Assembly: GCA_029266795.1 (NCBI GenBank) | Contig: JAQSWE010000145.1 | Span: 1-6,715 of the forward strand | Source of the DNA: Alphaproteobacteria bacterium | GTDB taxonomy: Bacteria > Pseudomonadota > Alphaproteobacteria > Micavibrionales > UBA2020 | Reading direction: 5' to 3' | Length of the DNA: 6,715 bases | Shown here: positions 1 through 6,419 of the stretch, piece after piece | Position numbering within the stretch: position 1 is the stretch's first letter | Layout: the number at the start of each line of letters is the position of its first letter | The notes under the pieces: generated by a model | The model's input: only the letters and a program-made list of their open reading frames with translations | The model's database searches: none | What the model was told of the DNA's origin: nothing | Translations under genes and position numbers: made by a program

Positions 1-72
1 GCGGAAATAAAAGAATCGCGAGATAAAAACCGTGCTCGTCGCCAGCGCGCCAAAGATTTGCTGATCGGTCAT
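1..72 (-). CDS. Partial membrane protein, paralogue of the neighbouring PQ-loop-like gene (5' end only)
   Basis: Only the first 24 codons are inside the window; the gene runs off the left edge. The peptide begins MTDQQIFGALATSTVFISRF and is a hydrophobic first membrane helix. It lines up without gaps with the start of the adjacent upstream gene (MTIKEIYAAIAILLMLFSRG), sharing M, T, I, two A, S, R, Y and F, so the two are probably tandem duplicates. Two ATGs in a row (positions 75-73 and 72-70) could start it; I chose 72 because that aligns with the paralogue's start. The start overlaps the upstream stop TGA (74-72), and no Shine-Dalgarno sequence sits at a normal distance, so translation is probably coupled to the preceding gene. 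Function is unknown; a small transporter-like membrane protein is an inference from the paralogue. Confidence 0.6.
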   Translation of the reverse strand, partial: MTDQQIFGALATSTVFISRFFYFR

Positions 73-704
73 CATATATGCAAGCTTGCTTCTTCCGACG
101 CCTTCAGGAGTTCGTTCTTTTTGGCGCGAAGATGCAGCTGATGGCGGCGGACGAAAATGAAACCGGCCATCAGTACGTTCGATGCGGTCAGCACGGCAGG
201 GTACAGCCATGTTGAAATGGTGTAGTTGTCAATCGCCAGCACCGACAGGAACGCGCCGAGGGAGGACAGGATATACCCATAAGGCGTTTCTTCCTTCGGT
301 TTGTGGAACACCTTACGCACAGTTGGCAGATAGCCGGAGGTATCGATCAGGCAGACGAGGATGACCGACCACATGGGGGTTTCGGTCAGAATCCAGAGCG
401 GGATTGCGGCAAGTGATACGGCCAGCGTGATCCAATCGACGCGGCGGATATCGCGTTCACCCTTGAACCAGCACAAGCCAACGACAACGAAGCAGGTGAT
501 GCAGCCGACGCCGCGTACCCACGACGCCGCGCCCGCATGTTCGGCAATCTGCGCTGCAAAACCGATACTGGATATGACGCCCCATATCAGCCATGAAAAG
601 GCATGGGGCTTTGTGCGTCCTTTGAGGATGCTGGTAAAATAAATACCGCGCGAAAACAGCATCAGCAGGATCGCGATGGCAGCGTAGATTTCCTTGATCG
701 TCAT
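72..704 (-). CDS. Seven-helix PQ-loop/SWEET-like integral membrane protein, function unknown
   Basis: The product has 210 residues and no signal peptide. I see about seven hydrophobic segments, near residues 3-24, 36-54, 63-80, 90-108, 111-129, 144-158 and 163-186, followed by a basic, charged tail (186-207). Residues 18-54 (SRGIYF...TKPHAFSWLIWG) and 120-158 (IDTSGYLPTVRK...TPYGYILSSLG) look like two copies of one unit. This suggests the 3+1+3 helix plan of PQ-loop/SWEET-like families, though a canonical PQ pair is absent. The start is the ATG at 704: GGAG lies six bases upstream of it, inside a run containing an in-frame GTG at 716 that I reject because it would use up the ribosome site. 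The gene begins 40 bases after serA and overlaps a downstream paralogue, so it is probably in the serA transcript. Amino-acid or sugar transport is possible, but nothing seen proves a substrate. Confidence 0.8.
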   Translation of the reverse strand: MTIKEIYAAIAILLMLFSRGIYFTSILKGRTKPHAFSWLIWGVISSIGFAAQIAEHAGAASWVRGVGCITCFVVVGLCWFKGERDIRRVDWITLAVSLAAIPLWILTETPMWSVILVCLIDTSGYLPTVRKVFHKPKEETPYGYILSSLGAFLSVLAIDNYTISTWLYPAVLTASNVLMAGFIFVRRHQLHLRAKKNELLKASEEASLHI

Positions 705-717
705 TTTATTCTCCACC

Positions 718-736
718 CCACCCGAAGGCAGGGTGG
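718..736 (-). other. GC-rich hairpin between serA and the membrane gene
   Basis: A perfect 6-bp stem (CCACCC/GGGTGG) encloses a 7-base loop. On the transcribed (minus) strand no U-run follows it, so it is not a standard intrinsic terminator in that direction; four T's follow it on the plus strand, where no gene needs terminating. On the minus strand a second GGGGTGG copy (713-719) runs straight into the GGAG ribosome site of the next gene, so the CCACCC arm could alternatively pair there and mask it. It may stabilise the serA message 3' end or tune downstream translation; both are inference. Confidence 0.35.
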
Positions 737-744
737 TTTTAATG

Positions 745-2325
745 TTAAAAGCGCAGCACTTTCGCCTGCTCGACCTGCGAGATTTTCTTGATCTGGTCGA
801 TGATCGTCTGCGGCACTGTGCCGTCGACCGAAATCAGGGCGATTGCGCGGTCCTTGCCTGGGATGCGGCCGAGGTTGAAGTCGGCGATGTTGATCTTGTT
901 GTCACCCAAAATTGTGCCGACCGCGCCGATCAGGCCCGGCTTGTCGAGGTTGAGGACGTAAAGCATTTCCGAATTCAGCGACGCGTCGGTCGGCACGCCG
1001 TTGATATCGATCACGCGCGGGCGGTCGTTGAAAATCGTGCCGGCAATGCTGGTTGTGCCAGTCGAATCCTTCACGGTCACGCGCACAACGGTCTGGTAGT
1101 TCTGCGCCTTGTCGCGTTTTGTTTCCGCGATGGTGATGCCGCGTTCCTTCGCGCGCGCGGGTGCGCTCACGATGTTCACGCCTTCCATCGACGGTTTCAG
1201 GAAACCCGCGAGGACCAGGGCGGTGAGGGGCTTCGTGTTAATGGCGGCGACGAGACCTTCATATTCGATCTGGATTTCTTTCGCATCCGTCGTCGCCATC
1301 TGGCCCGCGAAGCTGCCCAGTTGTTCGGCGAGCTTCATATAGGGTTTCAGCTTCGGCGCGTCTTCCGCGCTGACCGACGGCATGTTGACGGCATTCGCAA
1401 CCGCGCCCTGCAGCAGGAAGTCGGACATTTGCTCTGCCACTTGCAGCGCCACGTTTTCCTGCGCTTCGACGGTCGATGCGCCGAGGTGCGGGGTGCAGAT
1501 CACTTTGGGGTGGTTGAACAGCAGGTTTTCTTTCGCAGGTTCGATTTCGAACACGTCGAGCGCAGCACCGGCCACATGGCCGCTGTCGAGCGCTGCTTTC
1601 AGGTCTGCTTCCACAATCAACCCGCCGCGCGCGCAGTTGACGAGGCGCACGCCTTTTTTCATTTTGGCGATGGCGGCTGCGTTGATGATGCCCTTGGTCT
1701 TTTCGGTCATGGGCGTGTGGATGGTGATGAAATCGGCGCGGGTCAGCACGTCTTCCAGTTCCACCTTTTCAACGCCCAGTTCCACGGCACGTTCTGCCGA
1801 CAGGAAGGGGTCGAATGCGATGACCTTCATTTTCAGGCCGATGCCGCGGTCGGCGACGATCGCGCCGATGTTGCCGCAGCCGATGACGCCGAGCGTCTTG
1901 CCGAAAATTTCCTGGCCCATGAATTTCGCTTTTTCCCATTTGCCTGCATGGGTGGAGGAGTTTGCCTGCGGAATATCGCGGGCGAGGGCCATCAGCATGG
2001 CGATGGTGTGTTCCGCGGTGGTGATGGAATTGCCGAAGGGGGTGTTCATCACGACGACGCCGGTTTGCGTGGCGGCGGGAACATCGACGTTATCGACGCC
2101 GATACCGGCGCGGCCAATGACCTTCAGGTTCTTCGCGCTGCCGAGGATTTCAGCCGTTACCTTGGTGGTGGAGCGGACAGCGAGACCGTCGTAATTTGCG
2201 ATTTCGACTTTCAGTTCTTCCGGTTTCAGGTCGGTCTTGACCGTCACATCGACACCGCGCGCGATGAAGATCGCTTCTGCTTGCGGGCTCATTTTGTCGG
2301 CGATCAAAACTTTGGGCTTGGTCAT
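745..2325 (-). CDS. serA: D-3-phosphoglycerate dehydrogenase (long form with ASB and ACT domains)
   Basis: This cytoplasmic enzyme oxidises 3-phosphoglycerate to 3-phosphohydroxypyruvate with NAD+, the committed step of serine synthesis. The 526-residue length is typical of the long (type 1) SerA. The N-terminal substrate-binding part includes GRAGIGVDNVD (71-81). The Rossmann fold carries GCGNIG (149-154) and the adenosine-ribose acidic D172. The catalytic triad of the D-2-hydroxyacid dehydrogenase family is present as R233 (NCARGG), E262 (DVFEIEP) and H280 (TPHLGAST). An intervening ASB domain spans about 315-450 and a C-terminal ACT domain about 453-526. The ACT domain keeps an aspartate (D461, LDKPG) and an asparagine (N479, INI) at positions that bind feedback serine in related enzymes, so allosteric control is plausible. 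AAGGA lies 7-8 bases before the ATG. It is transcribed away from the orphan gene and probably leads the membrane pair downstream. Confidence 0.97.
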   Translation of the reverse strand: MTKPKVLIADKMSPQAEAIFIARGVDVTVKTDLKPEELKVEIANYDGLAVRSTTKVTAEILGSAKNLKVIGRAGIGVDNVDVPAATQTGVVVMNTPFGNSITTAEHTIAMLMALARDIPQANSSTHAGKWEKAKFMGQEIFGKTLGVIGCGNIGAIVADRGIGLKMKVIAFDPFLSAERAVELGVEKVELEDVLTRADFITIHTPMTEKTKGIINAAAIAKMKKGVRLVNCARGGLIVEADLKAALDSGHVAGAALDVFEIEPAKENLLFNHPKVICTPHLGASTVEAQENVALQVAEQMSDFLLQGAVANAVNMPSVSAEDAPKLKPYMKLAEQLGSFAGQMATTDAKEIQIEYEGLVAAINTKPLTALVLAGFLKPSMEGVNIVSAPARAKERGITIAETKRDKAQNYQTVVRVTVKDSTGTTSIAGTIFNDRPRVIDINGVPTDASLNSEMLYVLNLDKPGLIGAVGTILGDNKINIADFNLGRIPGKDRAIALISVDGTVPQTIIDQIKKISQVEQAKVLRF

Positions 2326-2353
2326 GACGGGGTCCTTATAAATATGAAGTCAC

Positions 2354-2382
2354 ATGATACGCCTGTCGCCCAATACCGGCAA
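2354..2382 (-). promoter_or_regulatory. Probable serA promoter
   Basis: On the minus strand TTGCCG (2382-2377) and TATCAT (2359-2354) are separated by exactly 17 bases, matching the housekeeping sigma consensus at 4/6 and 5/6. Transcription would begin near 2347, giving a leader of about 22 bases that holds the AAGGA ribosome site (about 2334-2338). This is a prediction by eye. Confidence 0.6.
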
Positions 2383-2445
2383 GCAAAGCAATGTTGCGAT
2401 GCAGCAGAAGTTTATAATTAACAAAAACTTAAAATATTTCGTGTT

Positions 2446-2510
2446 TTGAGGTAACTAAGTACCATTATTATGAAAATAACACGTGCAATTTTATGGGATC
2501 GGCGTATAGT
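2446..2510 (+). promoter_or_regulatory. Candidate promoters of the 143-residue orphan gene in an AT-rich divergent region
   Basis: Two overlapping possibilities face rightward. The first is TTGAGG (2446-2451), a 17-base spacer and TATGAA (2469-2474). The second is GTGCAA (2483-2488), a 16-base spacer and TATAGT (2505-2510). The second has the better -10 box and would give a leader of about 37 bases; the first matches 4/6 in both boxes. An inverted repeat CGTGTT (2440-2445) / AACACG (2478-2483) with a 32-base gap flanks the first, so a regulator site is possible. Which promoter is used cannot be decided here. Confidence 0.35.
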
Positions 2511-2519
2511 GGATAAATC

Positions 2520-2554
2520 GAATTTTCAAAGACTCGGGGATAGGGGAATTTTCA
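2520..2554 (+). repeat. 9-bp direct repeat GAATTTTCA flanking the orphan gene's ribosome site
   Basis: GAATTTTCA occurs at 2520-2528 and again at 2546-2554, 26 bases apart; the second copy runs into the A of the ATG. Between them lies a purine-rich stretch with the AGGGGA ribosome site. It may be chance in AT-rich DNA or a repeated binding element in the leader. Confidence 0.3.
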
Positions 2555-2985
2555 TGCAGGCAGAATTCAATCAAAAAGCTGAAAAAATCGTCAACACGGA
2601 TGAATTCCGCAAGATCCGCGATGATCTGGAATGGAAACAGCTGAACTGGAAAGAGAAACTGTTTCAGGCATTCGTCGAGCAGCCGTATCGCGCCGCATTG
2701 TGGGTGCGCCGTGGTGTCTCCGAAGCCTATGCGCAGATCACGCGCAAAGAACCCGAACCGGGCAATTATTACTACGACAAACTGGAAAAATCTTCGACGC
2801 GCGCAGCGACCTACATGGATCGCAGCATGTTCGAGGGCGATGTGGCTTACTTCCTCAAAAACGGCCTGAGCCGAACCTTTCAGGAAAAATCGGCGAATAT
2901 CGCGCATGAAGCGTTCGACAAGGCGCGCGATTTCAGCGTACTGAAACGCACCGGCCAGCTGCAGGCTTACGAAACTGTAGGCTAA
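2554..2985 (+). CDS. Hypothetical cytoplasmic protein, 143 residues, no recognised family
   Basis: I do not recognise this protein. It is rich in charged and aromatic residues, looks mainly helical, and has no signal peptide or membrane helix. Noticeable stretches are the tryptophan-bearing region around 24-51 (DDLEWKQLNWKEKL, then AALWVRRG), a proline/tyrosine linker near 66-74 (EPEPGNYYYD), and a second helical part to the C-terminus. An in-frame ATG at 2470 would add 28 residues, but I reject it: it has no ribosome site, sits among the candidate promoter boxes and encodes an unremarkable extension. The ATG at 2554 has AGGGGA six bases upstream. The gene is divergent from serA and ends three bases short of the convergent phosphodiesterase stop, with no terminator between them. 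Codon use resembles its neighbours, which argues for a resident gene. Confidence 0.75.
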   Translation: MQAEFNQKAEKIVNTDEFRKIRDDLEWKQLNWKEKLFQAFVEQPYRAALWVRRGVSEAYAQITRKEPEPGNYYYDKLEKSSTRAATYMDRSMFEGDVAYFLKNGLSRTFQEKSANIAHEAFDKARDFSVLKRTGQLQAYETVG

Positions 2986-2988
2986 GCT

Positions 2989-3873
2989 TTAAGGACGCAA
3001 TCCGCGCTGCTTCAGCATACCTGCCATCCGCGCCGGAAAATCGGTGATGATCGTGTCGAGATGCTTCACGATTTGCGGGTCGTTCAGCTTTTTGCGCAGA
3101 ACCTTGTCGGTCTCCGGCTTTTTCGTCGTCCAGATCATGATCTTGGCATTCGGGTGATGACGATGGATTTTTGCGATATTGGCGGCAGATAGGGTGCGCG
3201 CTGTCATCACAAAATAATCGGGCCGCGCTTCTTTAGCATTTTTTCCCGTCAGCGTGTCTTCATCCAGCGGCGCATAGGCGCGGGTGCTGCCTTTTTCCCA
3301 CGGATAAATCGGCTTGTTTCGCATGTCTCGGCGCGAAAAGATCATGCCGCATTTGATATCGGGGTCAATCTTGCGCGCTTCGGCGAGCGCGGCGTGGTCA
3401 AAAGAAGTCAGGATGACCTGTTCCTTGATGATTTTTCCTTCCGCAATCGCCTTGTGGATTTCGGCAATAACGGGCGCGGCGGTGCCGTAACCTTTCAATT
3501 CAATATCCAGTATCTTGCCGGGATGCAGCTGCGCGAGGGTAAACAGGTCGGCAAGGCGGGGCAGCTTGGAGCCTTTTTTGAGCGTCAGGCAATCGACGTC
3601 ATTCGCCACCATCTGGTCGATGCGCTTGCCGCGTGCGAGTTTCGCCGATGCGCGGTTCAGGTGGCGTTTCAGCGAACTGGTCGCGCGGGTATAGAGGCGC
3701 GGAATAGTGATCTGGCGGGTTTCATGGCAGAGGAACGGGGTTTTGTCGCAGGAAACGACAACGTCGGTTTCGATGCCGTCGCTTTCGTTCATCGCGCGCT
3801 CGAAGGCTGGAATCGAGTTTTCGTCGGTCCCTTTATGCTGCCGGACGCCGCGATGCCCCAGTACCTTGACCAT
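2989..3873 (-). CDS. Glycerophosphodiester phosphodiesterase, cytoplasmic GDPD/UgpQ-like
   Basis: The family hydrolyses glycerophosphodiesters from phospholipid turnover to sn-glycerol 3-phosphate and an alcohol, using a divalent metal. The 294-residue protein shows the family motifs in order: GHRG (6-9, catalytic H7 and R8), ENSIPAFERA (18-27), IETDV (34-38, metal ligands E35 and D37), the second catalytic histidine H50 (CHE, where HD is more usual), LDIELKG (122-128, E125 and K127), TSFDH (156-160), IWTTKKP (247-253) and the closing ITDFPARM (276-283). The stretch between H50 and E125 is fairly long and basic. With no signal peptide it probably acts in the cytoplasm. GGGGGA lies six bases before the ATG. 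It starts 87 bases after serC, on the same strand; I saw no clear promoter of its own, so it may depend on read-through past the serC terminator. Exact substrate is unknown. Confidence 0.9.
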   Translation of the reverse strand: MVKVLGHRGVRQHKGTDENSIPAFERAMNESDGIETDVVVSCDKTPFLCHETRQITIPRLYTRATSSLKRHLNRASAKLARGKRIDQMVANDVDCLTLKKGSKLPRLADLFTLAQLHPGKILDIELKGYGTAAPVIAEIHKAIAEGKIIKEQVILTSFDHAALAEARKIDPDIKCGMIFSRRDMRNKPIYPWEKGSTRAYAPLDEDTLTGKNAKEARPDYFVMTARTLSAANIAKIHRHHPNAKIMIWTTKKPETDKVLRKKLNDPQIVKHLDTIITDFPARMAGMLKQRGLRP

Positions 3874-3896
3874 GCAAATCCCCCAATCGTTTCAGT

Positions 3897-3913
3897 CCTA
3901 GAATCCATCTAGG
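3897..3913. repeat. 17-bp perfect inverted repeat between serC and the GDPD gene
   Basis: CCTAGA and TCTAGG flank a 5-base centre (ATCCA). It lies 24 bases upstream of the phosphodiesterase ATG. No T-run follows on either strand, so it is not a simple terminator. Its position suits an operator or a leader hairpin; this is inference. Confidence 0.4.
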
Positions 3914-3946
3914 CGGAACCGCGCCGAAAACCAGCTTAAACAGGGG

Positions 3947-3974
3947 AAAAGAGCGGTTTATTACGCCGCTTTTG
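3947..3974 (-). terminator. Probable intrinsic terminator of serC, stop codon in the loop
   Basis: Read on the minus strand, AGCGG (within the last codons of serC) pairs with CCGCT after the stop, around a 9-base loop that contains the tandem TAA TAA stops. The stem is preceded by AAA and followed by CTTTT, so it can extend by A-U pairs past a bulged C and ends in a short U-run. The core stem is short, so termination may be partial and let some transcript reach the phosphodiesterase gene. Confidence 0.5.
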
Positions 3975-5130
3975 CCTGTTCTTGCGCTTTTACGCTGTCA
4001 TAAGCCCAGCTGACCCATTCCAGCAGCGATTTGACGTCGGATGTTTCGACCGTCGCTCCGCCCCAGATGCGGAAGGAGGGCGGTGCGTCGCGGTGGTTGG
4101 CGATCTCGTAGGCGACGCCTTCCTTGTCCAGCATGGTTTCGACCGACTTGATCACCTTGCGCTGCGCTTCCTCGTCCTTGCCGGTCAGCCAGCTGTCGAC
4201 GACCTTGAAGCAGATGGAGGTGTTGGAGCGGATATCTGCGCGCTCGGGCAGGAATTCCGCCCATTCGGTTTTGGCGACCCAGTCTTCCACGGCTTTCAGG
4301 TTCGCGTTCGTGCGCGCCATCAGGCCCTTAAGCCCGCCGATGCCTTCCGCCCATTTCAAAGCGTCGAGGCAGTCTTCGACCGCGAGCATGGAGGGGGTGT
4401 TGATCGTCTTGCCTTCAAACGGTTCTTCCACCAGTTTGCCGCCTTTCGTCAGGCGGAAAACTTTCGGCATCGGCCAGGGGGGGGCATAGCTGTTGAGGCG
4501 TTCGACCGCACGGGGCGAGAGCGCAAGCATGCCATGCGCGGCTTCGCCGCCCAGCACTTTCTGCCACGACCATGTGACGACATCGAGCTTGTCCCAGGGA
4601 ATATCCATCGCGAAAACGGCGGAGGTTGAATCGCAAATGGTCAGGCCTTTGCGGTCGGATTTGATCCAGTCGCCATTCGGCACTTTGACGCCGGAGGTTG
4701 TGCCGTTCCACGTGAAAACCACGTCGCGGTCGGTATCGACTTGTGAAAGATCAGGGATGGAGCCGAAGGCTGCATCGAAGGTGCGCACATCGGACAGTTT
4801 CAATTGCTTGGTGACGTCGATGATCCACATCTTGCCGAAGACTTCCCAGCCCAGCACATCCACGCCGCGCGCGCCGAGCAGCGACCACATCGCCATTTCA
4901 ATCGCGCCGGTGTCGGAACCGGGTACGATGGCAAGGCGGTAATCCGCCGGCATGCCGAGGATCGCTTTCGACTTCTCGATCACTTCAGCCAGTTTCTTCA
5001 CGCCGATGGAGGCGCGGTGGGAACGGCCGGTCGGTGCGCCTTTCAGCACATCGGGCGTCCAGCCCGGGCGTTTCGCACAGGGGCCGGAGGAAAAATTGGG
5101 GCAGGCGGGTTTCGTTGTCGGTTTTTGCAT
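3961..5130 (-). CDS. serC: Phosphoserine aminotransferase, alphaproteobacterial/Methanosarcina type
   Basis: This PLP enzyme converts 3-phosphohydroxypyruvate and glutamate to O-phosphoserine and 2-oxoglutarate, the second step of serine synthesis, in the cytoplasm. From the ATG at 5130 it has 389 residues. It opens with PNFSSGPCAKRPGW (11-24), the characteristic start of this SerC subgroup, followed by GRSHRA (35-40). TWNGTTSG (140-147) and the cofactor-ring aspartate D167 (ICDSTSA) come before the Schiff-base lysine K191 in WSWQKVLGGE. Late motifs include NTPSMLAVEDCLDAL. The sequence differs clearly from the common E. coli-type SerC. The start at 5130 has AGGAG eight bases upstream; an in-frame ATG at 5181 is rejected because it lies upstream of the predicted transcription start and adds a non-conserved extension. 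The protease gene ends 65 bases upstream, and the phosphodiesterase gene follows. Confidence 0.95.
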   Translation of the reverse strand: MQKPTTKPACPNFSSGPCAKRPGWTPDVLKGAPTGRSHRASIGVKKLAEVIEKSKAILGMPADYRLAIVPGSDTGAIEMAMWSLLGARGVDVLGWEVFGKMWIIDVTKQLKLSDVRTFDAAFGSIPDLSQVDTDRDVVFTWNGTTSGVKVPNGDWIKSDRKGLTICDSTSAVFAMDIPWDKLDVVTWSWQKVLGGEAAHGMLALSPRAVERLNSYAPPWPMPKVFRLTKGGKLVEEPFEGKTINTPSMLAVEDCLDALKWAEGIGGLKGLMARTNANLKAVEDWVAKTEWAEFLPERADIRSNTSICFKVVDSWLTGKDEEAQRKVIKSVETMLDKEGVAYEIANHRDAPPSFRIWGGATVETSDVKSLLEWVSWAYDSVKAQEQAKAA

Positions 5131-5159
5131 CACACACTCTCCTATAGTCCGGTCATTGC

Positions 5160-5190
5160 CGGGAAAGCGTGAGTATAGCAAGGATTCCCG
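5160..5190 (-). promoter_or_regulatory. serC promoter -10 box inside a 31-bp inverted repeat
   Basis: On the minus strand TATACT (5177-5172) is a 5/6 match to the -10 consensus and would start transcription near 5165, giving a leader of about 35 bases before the ATG. The matching -35 region (about 5195-5201, over the protease stop codon) is poor. CGGGAA (5160-5165) and TTCCCG (5185-5190) form a 6-bp inverted repeat around this box, with a 19-base centre, so a repressor or activator could bind across it. Confidence 0.45.
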
Positions 5191-5195
5191 CCCGA

Positions 5196-6419
5196 TTACA
5201 TACCGTGCGCCAATTCTTTTATGACGCTGTAGGGCATGTTGTGTTCCTTGGAAACCTCGACCGTGCCGAAGGCGGCGCGATCAATGACATCTTTCGCAAC
5301 ACCTTGTTTTTCGGCGAACTTTATCAGGCGCGCGACGCGTTTTTCGGTTGCGGGGTGCGACGCGGTTGCCTCTGCCCATGCTTTCGACAGCATGCCTTTT
5401 TCGGGAAGTTTGCCGTCAAAGGCTTCAAGTTTGCTGTTTTCGACGACTTTTTCAATTTTACGTAAGCCTGTAACGAGTGCGAGAGGATCGGCACCGAATT
5501 CAACCGCGCCGCGATCTGCCTGATACTCCATGCTCCGGCTGTAAGCGCCCGTCACAAGCTTGTTTGCCGCACTCAATGCTTTCGTCGCCGCCCAGAGCGT
5601 CAGGTAAGCGGGGCTGAACAGCGTCAGCACGCCCACCGCAACAGCGGAAGATGCGCCCTTGATGACGGCCTTGATCTTCTTGCGTTGTGCGAGTTCGGGC
5701 AGGTCGAGGTAATCTTCCTTCGTGGTCATCACGCCGCTGTCTTCGGTCGCCTTGCGTGCGATCAGGTTACCGACAATGGATGTACCGATTGCCGCGCCTG
5801 CACTCGACAGCATGCCGCGCCAGCCAGTCGCCCACCAGGCACCGATCATCGTCATCGCGTTGGTCGTAACGGCAAGGCCGCCCAGTAATTTCTGCGGCAG
5901 GCCGATGCGCGTGTGATGCGCGGCGGCATGAGCGAATTCATGCGCCAGCACCGCTTTCTCTTCCTTGTCATCGAGAAGTTTCAAAAGCGGCTCCGAAATC
6001 ATGATGACGGGTTTGCCGAGATGAAGGGCAGCGGCGTTGTGCGTATCGCCCATGGACTCGAACGCTTCCTCGAGTGCCTTGCCGATGATGCCCTTGTCTT
6101 CGGATTTTTTGCGGTCGGCACGGAAATCGTAGAGGGGATGCTCGGAGGCATTCAGGCCGGAGCGTTTATAAAGGTCGTCCGCCATTTCGCCCAGATGCGG
6201 CGAATGTTTGTGAACACGCGGATGTTCGACAAGACGGTTTTCGAGGAAATCTTTTTGCTGCTTCAGTACCAGCCATGAAACCCCTCCCGAGAGGACGATG
6301 GCGGCGGCTATTCCGATGGGGCCGCCGAGGGCGAGAGAGATGCCGGCGATGGCGGCGGTAGCACTATAATGGATAACGGTGCTGGCGATGTTACGGGGAC
6401 GGTAAAGCGTCGCGGTCAA
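5196..6419 (-). CDS. Membrane-bound M48-family zinc metalloprotease, HtpX-like
   Basis: M48 membrane proteases degrade misfolded or damaged membrane proteins. This one has 407 residues. A hydrophobic hairpin near 16-52 (ISLALGGPIGIAAAIVLSGG) anchors the N-terminus. The zinc site HEFAH is at 160-164 (H160, H164 ligands, E161 catalytic), in VLAHEFAHAAAHHTR. Two further hydrophobic regions lie at about 178-222 and 254-286. The third ligand is E298 in SMEYQADRGAV, the usual M48 ExxxD, and SHPATEKRVARL (354-365) is the family's C-terminal motif. Its order matches HtpX, but it is longer than E. coli HtpX, so I leave the symbol blank. The start is TTG at 6419: AAGGAG lies five bases upstream and no ATG or GTG fits before the first helix. 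It sits between divergent probable serB and co-directional serC; no link to serine synthesis is evident. Confidence 0.92.
   Translation of the reverse strand: MTATLYRPRNIASTVIHYSATAAIAGISLALGGPIGIAAAIVLSGGVSWLVLKQQKDFLENRLVEHPRVHKHSPHLGEMADDLYKRSGLNASEHPLYDFRADRKKSEDKGIIGKALEEAFESMGDTHNAAALHLGKPVIMISEPLLKLLDDKEEKAVLAHEFAHAAAHHTRIGLPQKLLGGLAVTTNAMTMIGAWWATGWRGMLSSAGAAIGTSIVGNLIARKATEDSGVMTTKEDYLDLPELAQRKKIKAVIKGASSAVAVGVLTLFSPAYLTLWAATKALSAANKLVTGAYSRSMEYQADRGAVEFGADPLALVTGLRKIEKVVENSKLEAFDGKLPEKGMLSKAWAEATASHPATEKRVARLIKFAEKQGVAKDVIDRAAFGTVEVSKEHNMPYSVIKELAHGM

Noticed and set aside
80..89. Perfect 10-bp palindrome GCAAGCTTGC near the end of the membrane gene
   Set aside because: It is inside coding sequence, has no T-run, and an isolated palindrome of this length is weak evidence.
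705..716. In-frame GTG start for the membrane protein
   Set aside because: The GTG is part of the GTGGAG run that serves as the ribosome site for the ATG at 704.
694..2421. A 575-codon open frame on the plus strand opposite serA
   Set aside because: It mirrors serA, whose motifs, length and ribosome site are unmistakable. Its product is dominated by His/Arg/Asp/Phe, typical of the antisense of GC-biased codons.
2470..2553. Upstream ATG extension of the orphan gene
   Set aside because: There is no ribosome site before 2470, and the segment overlaps predicted promoter boxes; the ATG at 2554 has a well-placed AGGGGA.
3982..4629. Long plus-strand open frames opposite serC (also 4124-4489, 4493-4942, 4804-5172)
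   Set aside because: They are antisense to the well-supported serC, without ribosome sites or recognisable domains.
5131..5181. Upstream ATG extension of serC
   Set aside because: It starts ahead of the predicted -10 box and transcription start, while the ATG at 5130 has AGGAG and gives the family's usual N-terminus.
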